Source: Oerskovia enterophila (GTDB lineage Bacteria; Actinomycetota; Actinomycetes; Actinomycetales; Cellulomonadaceae). From it: DNA of 64,000 nt. The stretch covers positions 1 to 64,000 of the forward strand of contig NZ_MAQA01000002.1 of assembly GCF_001692445.1 (NCBI RefSeq), read 5' to 3'. The notes beneath the pieces were generated by a model. That model was not told the origin of the DNA. It saw nothing but the letters and a program-made list of their open reading frames with translations, and ran no database searches. Numbering within the stretch: the first letter of the stretch is position 1; each line of letters begins with the position of its first letter. Below, piece after piece: positions 57,891-64,000 of the stretch. The translations under genes were made by a program, and so were the position numbers.

Positions 57891-59128
57891 CGCAGGGTCA
57901 CGGCGACCGTGACGGTGAACGTCTCGGCGCCGTCGTCGACGTGGACCTCGCCGCCGAGCGGGAGGGCGGCGACCCGGGCGCGCATCCCTGCCAGTCCGTG
58001 ACCGGCCCCTGACGCGGCGAGGGACGGATGCGGGCCGGGCGCGCGGGGAGTGGTGAGCGTGAGGAGCACGCGAGCATCGTCCCAGACGATCGCCGCACCG
58101 ACGGGCATCCCGGGAGCATGCTTGCGCGCGTTGCTGAGCCCCTCCTGCAGCGCCCGGTGGATCGCGGCCGACTGCTGGTCGTCGAGGGGGCGAGGATCGC
58201 CCGACTCGACCAGGCTCACGGTGCCGCCGAGCTCTCGGTGGTCGGCGAGGAGCGCGGCGAGGTCGTCCTCGGGAGTCGCGAGGGTGCTGACCACGGAACG
58301 CGCCTCGCGCAGGCCCGACGCGGCCAGCCGGCGTCCGGCCGAGACGCGGGACGCCGCCCCGGCCACGTCCCCCACCTCGAGCAGCGCCTCGATCGCGTCG
58401 AGCTGGACGACGAGACCTCCTAGGCTGTGCGCCAGGACGTCGTGGATGTCCCGGGCGATCCGGGCGCGCTCCTCGAGAGCCGCGGAGCGGACGCGGTCGT
58501 GCGCGGCGACGAGCCGCTCGGCCGCGAGAAGCTGGGAGCCGGCGGTCGCGATGCGCGACTGCCGACGGCTGAACCCCAGCGTCGCTGCGAGCACGAACAC
58601 CGCGACCATCCCCAGGACGAGCACCGCGGGGAAGTCGCCGCGGACGACCAGGAACACTCCCTGGAGTGCGACGGCCGTCGCGGCGAGACCGATCCCGTAG
58701 CCCAGAGGGCGTGCGGGTCGACCGATCGCCATGACGACGGCCGCGAAGGCAGGGGCGATCGTCAGGCCGCCCGTGGGCACCACGACGAGCGCGCCGCAGA
58801 CCGTCATCACGAGCTCGGCCGCCGTGACGACGCCGACGCGTCGCAGCGGGACGAGCACGCGGACGACCCAGGCGGTGACCGCGACCAGTCCCAGCCACAG
58901 GACCAGGGACAGGGGAACCTGAGCGGGCGGCCGCACGAGCTGGGTCACGAGCACGTAGGCGACCACCGCGGCCCCGGCAAGGTTGAGGATCTGCCCGGTC
59001 CGGCTGTGCCCGGTGTCGGCCGCGAGGACCTGCTGCCGCAGGGCGTCGGTGGTGTCGCCACGGGGCGTCACGGAAGAGGCCTCGGTGAGAGTCGCGGGAG
59101 AGTCCCCGGCGAGAGCGGGCGTGGTCAT
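57887..59128 (-). CDS. Sensor histidine kinase (HisKA_3, NarX/DesK type)
   Basis: 413-residue membrane kinase: about five to six N-terminal helices (about residues 45-185) with little periplasmic loop, a dimerisation helix with phospho-His in RIARDIHDVLAHSLGG, and an ATPase domain with EGLSNARKHAPG and GAGHGLAGMRARV. The compact membrane part suggests it senses the membrane or an antibiotic in it. Start taken at the ATG before TTPALAGDS; a GTG 14 codons upstream is possible. Signals to the response regulator downstream. Confidence 0.93.
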   Translation of the reverse strand: MTTPALAGDSPATLTEASSVTPRGDTTDALRQQVLAADTGHSRTGQILNLAGAAVVAYVLVTQLVRPPAQVPLSLVLWLGLVAVTAWVVRVLVPLRRVGVVTAAELVMTVCGALVVVPTGGLTIAPAFAAVVMAIGRPARPLGYGIGLAATAVALQGVFLVVRGDFPAVLVLGMVAVFVLAATLGFSRRQSRIATAGSQLLAAERLVAAHDRVRSAALEERARIARDIHDVLAHSLGGLVVQLDAIEALLEVGDVAGAASRVSAGRRLAASGLREARSVVSTLATPEDDLAALLADHRELGGTVSLVESGDPRPLDDQQSAAIHRALQEGLSNARKHAPGMPVGAAIVWDDARVLLTLTTPRAPGPHPSLAASGAGHGLAGMRARVAALPLGGEVHVDDGAETFTVTVAVTLR

Positions 59129-59135
59129 CCGACCA

Positions 59136-59723
59136 TCATGCGACCTGTGCGGGAGCGCGGAGTCCCGCACCCCGATCGGCGGACGCAGCGTGCTCGCGCT
59201 CGACGCGCCCTGCCCGTGCGCTCACGACCAGGACACGGGCCGCCCGGTTGGCCGCGAGGAGCAGCAGGATCACGCCGACCGAGGCCGCGAGGTGCGCGCC
59301 GGCGGCGCCCGCGAGCATGCCGGTCACGAGGCGTGCGACGACGAGCGCGATCCACAGTGCCAGTGCTGCCCAGCCGGCGCGGGCCTCGAGCGTCGCCCCC
59401 GCGGCGACCGCTCGGGCCCGACGGCGGGCCGCCGCCCCCGGGGCAGACGCGCGGGCGAGGTCGATCGCCCGGAACGAGGTCATCACCCCGATCAGGGCGC
59501 CGACGCCGACCGAGACCACGAGCTCGCTCGCGACGACCAGCAGGTCGAGTCCTGTCGGTCGGACGGTGATCGCGGACGAGAGGGACAGCAGACCGACCGC
59601 GCCCAGGATCGCAGGGAGCGTCCACATGCGCGCCGAGACCGCGCGCCAGGTCGTCTGTCGGTAGCCGAGCCAGCAGAGGACGGCGACGGCGATCAGTGCG
59701 GGCTCGAGGTTCTCGGGGTTCAC
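59136..59723 (-). CDS. Membrane protein co-transcribed with the two-component system
   Basis: 195-residue membrane protein with about five helices (AVLCWLGYRQ, MWTLPAILGAVGLLSL, LLVVASELVVSVGVGALIGV and two more). It lies 7 bp upstream of the kinase gene and so is the first gene of a three-gene operon. It may be the sensor partner or the output of the system; the arrangement in helices recalls DUF1453/CcdC-like proteins, but I am not sure. Confidence 0.7.
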   Translation of the reverse strand: MNPENLEPALIAVAVLCWLGYRQTTWRAVSARMWTLPAILGAVGLLSLSSAITVRPTGLDLLVVASELVVSVGVGALIGVMTSFRAIDLARASAPGAAARRRARAVAAGATLEARAGWAALALWIALVVARLVTGMLAGAAGAHLAASVGVILLLLAANRAARVLVVSARAGRVEREHAASADRGAGLRAPAQVA

Positions 59724-59873
59724 GGAGGGCTCCTGGGCTGAGGTGGGACGACGCCCTCAGCCTGCTCGGGCCGAGCGCCCGTGCCCACGGCCCGTGGGTG
59801 GAGATCCGGGTGGAGATCCCGGCCGTGGCCGGGTGGAGAGGCTGCCGGTGACGGCGGCGTCCGGGCAGAGCGA

Positions 59874-59908
59874 AGCCCGGTCGATCAAGGGGGGTGACCG
59901 ACCGGGCT
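59874..59908 (-). terminator. Hairpin terminator after the SnoaL-like gene
   Basis: AGCCCGGTCG (59874-59883) pairs perfectly with CGACCGGGCT (59899-59908) around a 15-nt loop, 18 bp beyond the minus-strand stop. Confidence 0.65.
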
Positions 59909-59926
59909 CCGCGTTCGTGGGGGGCG

Positions 59927-60280
59927 TCAGGCCTTGAGCATGCTCGCCCGGGTGATGACACCGCCGAGGACCTCGAAGGTGGCGATGGTCTCGCCCGACC
60001 CGTTCGAGGTCGTCACGATCTCGCGTGCGACCACCCATCGTTCACCGTACGTCACCGAGGCATCGATTGTGCAGTGCACATCTCCGGTTGCAAGGCGGGG
60101 ACCGTAGAAGGCGCGCAGCGCGTCCTTGCCGACGATCGGCTCGGGCGTGACGCCCACGACCACGGTGTCCTGCGCGTAGGTCGCGAGGAACCGTTCGAGG
60201 TCGTGCGCGTTGAACGCGGCGACCTGCTCGGTGACCACGGCGTGGGCCGTCTCGCTCGGGGGTGCGGTGCGCTCGGTCAT
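59927..60280 (-). CDS. SnoaL-like / NTF2-fold protein
   Basis: 117-residue cone-fold (NTF2-like) protein: N-terminal helices AVVTEQVAAFNAHDLERFLA, followed by beta strands with YGPRLATGDVHCTIDASV. Such proteins act as small isomerases or bind steroid-like or sugar-like ligands. It lies 154 bp downstream of the SDR gene on the same strand and may belong to the same transcript; no catalytic residues can be assigned with certainty. Confidence 0.8.
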   Translation of the reverse strand: MTERTAPPSETAHAVVTEQVAAFNAHDLERFLATYAQDTVVVGVTPEPIVGKDALRAFYGPRLATGDVHCTIDASVTYGERWVVAREIVTTSNGSGETIATFEVLGGVITRASMLKA

Positions 60281-60434
60281 GCGGTGCTCGTCTCGTCGTG
60301 GTCGTCGGGTGGGTGGTGCGAGGCTGTCGTAGGTGCTCGTCGCCGCGGCGGGGGCCCTGGGGGAGGAGCAGCCCGACGGCGGAGCGCGCCCCGCGCTGTC
60401 GGGTCCGGCGCGGGTCCGGCCCTGTCGTGCCGGG

Positions 60435-61202
60435 TCAGTCGATCCGGACGCCGCCGTTGATGTCGTACGTGGCTCCCGTGACGAACCCGGCCCGTGGGGA
60501 GGCGAGCGACGCGATGACCCACGCGACGTCATCGGGCGTGCCGAACCGGCCCAGCGGGATCGAGGACGTCAGGGCCGCGCGACCCACGTCGTCGAGCTGG
60601 TTCGTGATGTTGCTCGTGACGGGGCCTGGCGTGACCGCGTTGGCGCGGATCCCCTCGGCGGCCAGGAGGCGCGCGAAGCTGCGCGTGATCGCGAGGAGCG
60701 CACCCTTGCTCGCGGCGTAGTGCACCCCGGTCTTGAGCGCGCCCTGCTGGCCCGCGATCGAGGCCACGTTGACGATGCTGCGGTCGACGGGAGGCTCGCC
60801 CTCGGGGGCTGCGGCGGCCCGCAGGAGAGGGAGCGCCGCGCGGGAGAGGACGAACGTGCCGCGCGCGTTGGTCTCCATGACGGCGTCCCACTCGTCGAGC
60901 TCGATGTCGTCGAGCGCGCGGTACGGGCACATGCCGCCGTTGTTGACCAGGACGTGGAGCATGCCCCACTGCCGGTCGACCCGCGTGACGAGCTTCTCGA
61001 CCGACGCGACGTCGCGCAGGTCGAGGCGCGAGACGTGGCACGTCGCGCCGAGCTCGGTCGCGAGGTCCGCGGTCGTGCGCGCCCCGAGCTCGTCGTGGGC
61101 GTAGGTGAGCCAGAGGTCGTATCCGTCACGGGCGAGCTGGAGGGCGGTCGCGGAACCGATCCCGGAGCTGGCGCCCGTGATCAGCGCAAGTCGTCGAGCC
61201 AT
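60435..61202 (-). CDS. SDR-family oxidoreductase (3-ketoacyl reductase-like)
   Basis: 255-residue NAD(P)H-dependent SDR with LITGASSGIGSATA, LVNNGGMCPY (Gly in place of the common Ala), Ser in VASIAGQQG and YAASKG. The start codon lies only 7-20 bp from the palindrome at 61209-61222, so a bound repressor would block transcription directly. It diverges from the 2-hydroxyacid dehydrogenase/FAH-family operon, within the same proposed regulon. Confidence 0.92.
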   Translation of the reverse strand: MARRLALITGASSGIGSATALQLARDGYDLWLTYAHDELGARTTADLATELGATCHVSRLDLRDVASVEKLVTRVDRQWGMLHVLVNNGGMCPYRALDDIELDEWDAVMETNARGTFVLSRAALPLLRAAAAPEGEPPVDRSIVNVASIAGQQGALKTGVHYAASKGALLAITRSFARLLAAEGIRANAVTPGPVTSNITNQLDDVGRAALTSSIPLGRFGTPDDVAWVIASLASPRAGFVTGATYDINGGVRID

Positions 61203-61208
61203 GGGCCA

Positions 61209-61222
61209 AACGCTATAGCAAA
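61209..61222. promoter_or_regulatory. Regulon palindrome, site 5 (ACGCTATAGCAA)
   Basis: Core GCTATAGC at 61212-61219 is palindromic; the right arm extends to GCAA as in sites 1 and 3. Just upstream of the SDR start. Confidence 0.65.
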
Positions 61223-61272
61223 TTGTGGGGAGCGCAAGCACCTGTCCATGCACGCTGGCTCCGGGTTGCTAG

Positions 61273-61284
61273 ATGCTATAGCAT
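61273..61284. promoter_or_regulatory. Regulon palindrome ATGCTATAGCAT, site 6
   Basis: Identical to site 4; it ends 8 bp before the dehydrogenase ATG. Centre-to-centre distance to site 5 is 63 bp. Confidence 0.72.
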
Positions 61285-61292
61285 TTCTGCTC

Positions 61293-62297
61293 ATGAACCC
61301 CGACACCGTCGTCATCACCGACTGCGACCTCCCGGGCACCGCCTGCGAAGACACCGTCACGGCCGCCGGCCTCAGTGTCGTGCGCGGGGCGGCCCGTAGC
61401 GAGGACGCCGTCATCGACCTCGTCCGCGACGCCGCGGCCGCAGGCGCGACCCCGTCCGCCCTGGTCGTCCAGTGGGCGCCCCTGACCGCCCGAGTCCTCG
61501 ACGAGATCGAGGGCGTCCGCTTCATCAGCCGCATGGGCATCGGCTACGACATGGTCGACGTCGCCGCCGCGACCGAGCGCGGGATCGCCGTCGCGAACAC
61601 CCCGACCTACTGCATCGAGGAGGTCGCGTCCCACACGGTCGCGATGGTCCTCGGGCTGAGCCGAGGGCTGGTCGGCTACGACCGTGCCGTGCGCAGCGGG
61701 GTCTGGGCCGCGACCGCCCCGCGCCCCATGGCCGCGCGCCTGTCCGCGACCACGGTCTCGGTCATCGGCTACGGCCGGATCGGCTCGCTCGTGGCGCGCA
61801 GCTGCGCGGCGCTCGGCTATCGCGTCCTGGTCCACGACCCGTTCGTGCCCGACGTCGACGTCGCCGCGGCCGGCTACCTGCCGGTCTCGCGCGAGCAGGC
61901 CATCGCCGAGGCCGACGTGCTGAGCCTGCACGCCCCGCTCAGCGAGGCCACGCGGCACCTGCTCGACGCGTCGTCGATCGCGACCATGAAGCCGGGCGCC
62001 GTCGTGGTCAACACGTGCCGTGGCCCCCTGATCGACGAGGAGGCGCTGGCCGACGCGCTCGAGGGGGGCCACCTGGGGGCTGCGGCGCTCGACGTGTTCT
62101 CGCACGAGCCGCTGCCCGCGGACTCACGCCTGCGCACGCTCGACCAGGTGCTGCTGAGCCCGCACGCCGCCTGGTTCTCGCCCGAGGCCATGGCCGACCT
62201 GCCCGTGCACACCGCGCAGAACGCGATCGAGTTCCTCGCGGGCCGTCCCGTCGGCTCGATCGTCAACCCGGACTACGCGCGCGCCCTGGCACGCTGA
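61293..62297 (+). CDS. D-2-hydroxyacid dehydrogenase
   Basis: 334-residue NAD-dependent dehydrogenase (phosphoglycerate/glyoxylate reductase-like). Cofactor motif VIGYGRIGSLVARS (about residues 153-166); catalytic Arg in NTCRGPLIDEEAL, Glu in DVFSHEPLPAD and His in LSPHAAWF. No clear ribosome site lies before the ATG; the operator ends only 8 bp upstream, so the transcript may be leaderless or nearly so. Followed by the FAH-family gene after 40 bp. Confidence 0.9.
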   Translation: MNPDTVVITDCDLPGTACEDTVTAAGLSVVRGAARSEDAVIDLVRDAAAAGATPSALVVQWAPLTARVLDEIEGVRFISRMGIGYDMVDVAAATERGIAVANTPTYCIEEVASHTVAMVLGLSRGLVGYDRAVRSGVWAATAPRPMAARLSATTVSVIGYGRIGSLVARSCAALGYRVLVHDPFVPDVDVAAAGYLPVSREQAIAEADVLSLHAPLSEATRHLLDASSIATMKPGAVVVNTCRGPLIDEEALADALEGGHLGAAALDVFSHEPLPADSRLRTLDQVLLSPHAAWFSPEAMADLPVHTAQNAIEFLAGRPVGSIVNPDYARALAR

Positions 62298-62337
62298 CGT
62301 CCTGTTCATCCCTGAAGACGACCTCCTGGAGCACCCC

Positions 62338-63204
62338 GTGCAGCACGTGCAGCTCATGCGCCTCGGCCTCCCCGGCCACGAACGTCCCGTCGTCCGCACC
62401 GCGGACGGCACCACCTACTCGCTCGACTCCTTGACCCGCGACGTCGACGGCGAGTTCCTCGCGGCCGACGGGATCGCGCGCACCCGGGCCGCCCTCGAGG
62501 CGGGCGAGCTGCCCGTGGTCGTCGACGCCGACGCGCTGCGGGTCGGGGCCCCGGTCGCCCGGCCCACGGCCGTGGTGTGCATCGGCATGAACTACGCCGC
62601 GCACGCGGCGGAGTCCGGCTCCGAGCCGCCGACCGTCCCGATCATCTTCTGGAAGCACTCCAACACCGTGGTCGGCCCCGACGACGACGTGCTGCTGCCC
62701 CCAGGGGCCCAGAAGGTCGACTGGGAGGTCGAGCTCGCGATCGTCATCGGGAAGAAGGCCCGATACCTCGCCTCGCCCGCGGAGTCCGCGGCGCACGTCG
62801 CCGGGTACACCGTGTCCAACGACGTGTCCGAGCGCGACTACCAGATGGCCGTCTCGGGCGGTCAGTGGTCCAAGGGCAAGAGCTGCGAGACCTTCAACCC
62901 GATGGGTCCCGCGCTCGTCCCAGCCGACCAGGTCGACGCCACGAACCTGCGCCTGCGCTCGTGGGTCAACGGCGAGGTCCGCCAGGACTCGTCGACGGCC
63001 GACATGATCTTCGACGTCGACTTCCTCGTGTGGCACCTGTCGCAGTACATGGTGCTCGAGCCGGGGGACGTCATCAACACCGGGACGCCGCAGGGGGTCG
63101 CGCTCTCGGGCCGCTTCCCCTACCTGGTCGACGGCGACGTCATGGCCGTCGAGATCGAGGGCCTGGGCCGCTGCGAGCAGAAGGTCCGCGACGCGGTCGT
63201 GTGA
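62338..63204 (+). CDS. Fumarylacetoacetate hydrolase-family enzyme (2,4-diketo-3-deoxy sugar acid hydrolase-like)
   Basis: 288-residue metal-dependent C-C hydrolase. The FAH fold is clear: VVCIGMNYAAHAAESG, metal-binding Glu residues in VDWEVELAIVIGKKARY, Asp in GYTVSNDVSERDYQ, Lys in GKSCETFNPMGP and TGTPQGVAL. Homologues split 2,4-diketo-3-deoxy-fuconate or -rhamnonate into pyruvate and lactate-type products, which would fit the SDR, dehydratase and lactonase genes of the same regulon. Starts at GTG with GGAG upstream. Confidence 0.9.
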   Translation: MQHVQLMRLGLPGHERPVVRTADGTTYSLDSLTRDVDGEFLAADGIARTRAALEAGELPVVVDADALRVGAPVARPTAVVCIGMNYAAHAAESGSEPPTVPIIFWKHSNTVVGPDDDVLLPPGAQKVDWEVELAIVIGKKARYLASPAESAAHVAGYTVSNDVSERDYQMAVSGGQWSKGKSCETFNPMGPALVPADQVDATNLRLRSWVNGEVRQDSSTADMIFDVDFLVWHLSQYMVLEPGDVINTGTPQGVALSGRFPYLVDGDVMAVEIEGLGRCEQKVRDAVV

Positions 63205-63262
63205 CGACCTGAGGGTCGGCCGGGCGTCCGTCACCGGTCGCCCGGGCGTGCTCTGCGCGCGT

Positions 63263-63306
63263 GAGGCGGGAGAGGTGCCGATGAACTCCGGCGCCTCTCC
63301 CGCCTC
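63263..63306. terminator. Hairpin between convergent genes
   Basis: GAGGCGGGAGAGGTGCC (63263-63279) pairs with 63290-63306 with one mismatch around a 10-nt loop. Confidence 0.75.
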
Positions 63307-63327
63307 GCTGCGCAGGGCGCCGCGTGC

Positions 63328-64000
63328 CTACCCCGCGAAGGGCAGGACCGGCAGCCCCTCGACCCCGGGCACCACGCGGAACACCGACCCCGCGTCGAGC
63401 TCGGGCTCGAACGGCTCGCCGATCATGAGCCGCGAGGTGGTGATGTACAGCTCGTCGAGGTCCACGCCGCCGAACGTGCACGCCGTGACGTGCGAGGCGG
63501 GCAGCTCGACGACCTCGGTCAACGAGCCGTCCGGGGCGTAGCGGCGCACCGCGCTGCCGCCCCACAGCGCGACCCACACGCCGCCCTCGGCGTCGACCGT
63601 GAGCCCGTCGGGCAGCCCGTCCTCGCGCGGGATCTCGACCAGGGCCCGACGGTTCGCGAGCGGCTCGTCCGCGCCCGGGTCGTAGTCGAACACGTCGACG
63701 CGGCACGTGAGCGTGTCCACGTAGTACGCGAGCGTCCCGTCGGGGGAGAAGCCCAGCCCGTTCGAGCACGTGACGCCCGACAGCACGAGGCGAGCGGCGC
63801 CGTCGGGCTCGACGCGGTACAGGGCGCCTGCGCCCGCGCGGTCGTCGAACGGCATGGACCCCGCGTAGAACGCGCCGTCCGGGGTCGCCGAGCCGTCGTT
63901 GAGGCGGACCGTCGGGTCGCTCCACAGCTCGGGGAAGGGGCGCACGGGGGAGTCGGGGGACTCGTCGTCCACGAGCGCGAGCCCACGCTCCAGCCCGACG
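63328..64000 (-). CDS. SMP-30/gluconolactonase/LRE-like lactonase, 5' end beyond the window
   Basis: At least 223 residues of a six-bladed beta-propeller lactonase that opens a sugar lactone. Metal- and substrate-site motifs: VRLNDGSATPDGAFYAGSM, SNGLGFSPDGTLAYYVDT, DGLPDGLTVDAEGGVWVALW and CTFGGVDLDELYIT. The frame stays open to the right edge (…GLERGLALVDDE), so the N-terminus, about 70 residues, is missing. Lactonases follow sugar 1-dehydrogenases, which fits the SDR genes of this regulon; whether it has its own palindrome cannot be seen. Confidence 0.88.
   Translation of the reverse strand, partial: VGLERGLALVDDESPDSPVRPFPELWSDPTVRLNDGSATPDGAFYAGSMPFDDRAGAGALYRVEPDGAARLVLSGVTCSNGLGFSPDGTLAYYVDTLTCRVDVFDYDPGADEPLANRRALVEIPREDGLPDGLTVDAEGGVWVALWGGSAVRRYAPDGSLTEVVELPASHVTACTFGGVDLDELYITTSRLMIGEPFEPELDAGSVFRVVPGVEGLPVLPFAG

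Overview
The window comes from a very GC-rich (roughly 70-75 percent by eye) actinobacterium. The combination of many secreted carbohydrate-binding enzymes, LacI- and ROK-type sugar regulators, xylose genes and a rifamycin-associated element in front of a HelD-type helicase fits Micrococcales such as the Cellulomonas / Oerskovia / Cellulosimicrobium / Promicromonospora group. That placement is inference; there is no rRNA or tRNA gene here to test it. I assign 54 protein-coding genes. Every base run was read on both strands; no CRISPR array, transposase, integrase or RNA gene was seen.

Layout. 1-6.8 kb: an alpha/beta hydrolase whose 5' end lies in a perfect 60-bp fold-back palindrome at the very start of the window (probably a contig-end artefact), a choloylglycine-hydrolase-family enzyme, a FabH-like ketosynthase, a small membrane protein, and a MarR regulator divergent from an unusual fusion of a luciferase-like monooxygenase with a berberine-bridge-type flavoprotein. 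6.9-16.5 kb: a saccharolytic island of three secreted proteins carrying five F5/8 type C (discoidin) domains between them and two paralogous LacI regulators, with GAGAGCGCTCTC palindromes in both divergent promoter regions. 16.5-22.7 kb: aldo/keto reductase, orphan ABC ATPase, then ROK repressor / xylA / xylB with a recognisable xyl-type promoter-operator. 22.7-27.6 kb: a copper operon (two YcnI-like proteins around a CopC-CopD fusion, all with a histidine at the predicted mature N-terminus) and an aldo/keto reductase. 27.7-31.3 kb: HelD/HelR helicase with a rifamycin-associated element, a membrane protein and trmL.

31.4-63.9 kb holds what I think is the most interesting content: a dispersed catabolic regulon. 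A 12-bp palindrome, TTGCTATAGCAA or a close variant, occurs six times, each time in front of a gene for uptake or breakdown of a sugar or sugar acid (plus one acetyltransferase), and one copy sits between a GntR/FCD regulator and the operon it diverges from. The members are: a Gfo/Idh/MocA dehydrogenase + sugar ABC transporter (binding protein and two permeases) + epimerase-like protein + DHDPS-family lyase + 2-hydroxyacid dehydrogenase; two tandem Tat-exported beta-helix proteins (putative polysaccharide lyases); an Eis-like acetyltransferase; a ceramidase-fold hydrolase + SDR + enolase-superfamily dehydratase + SDR operon; an SDR; a second 2-hydroxyacid dehydrogenase + fumarylacetoacetate-hydrolase-family enzyme; and, at the right edge, an SMP-30 lactonase whose start is cut off. 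Together these resemble a non-phosphorylating sugar-acid pathway (dehydrogenase, lactonase, dehydratase, second dehydrogenase, diketo-acid hydrolase) fed by an extracellular polysaccharide.

Interrupting this are a metal-resistance pair (ArsR-type sensor and cation diffusion facilitator, both with cysteine-rich tails), a small stress-type membrane protein, a fatty acid desaturase and a three-gene two-component system. Two families of long hairpin repeats without coding content lie at 31.30-31.41 kb and 39.67-40.12 kb.
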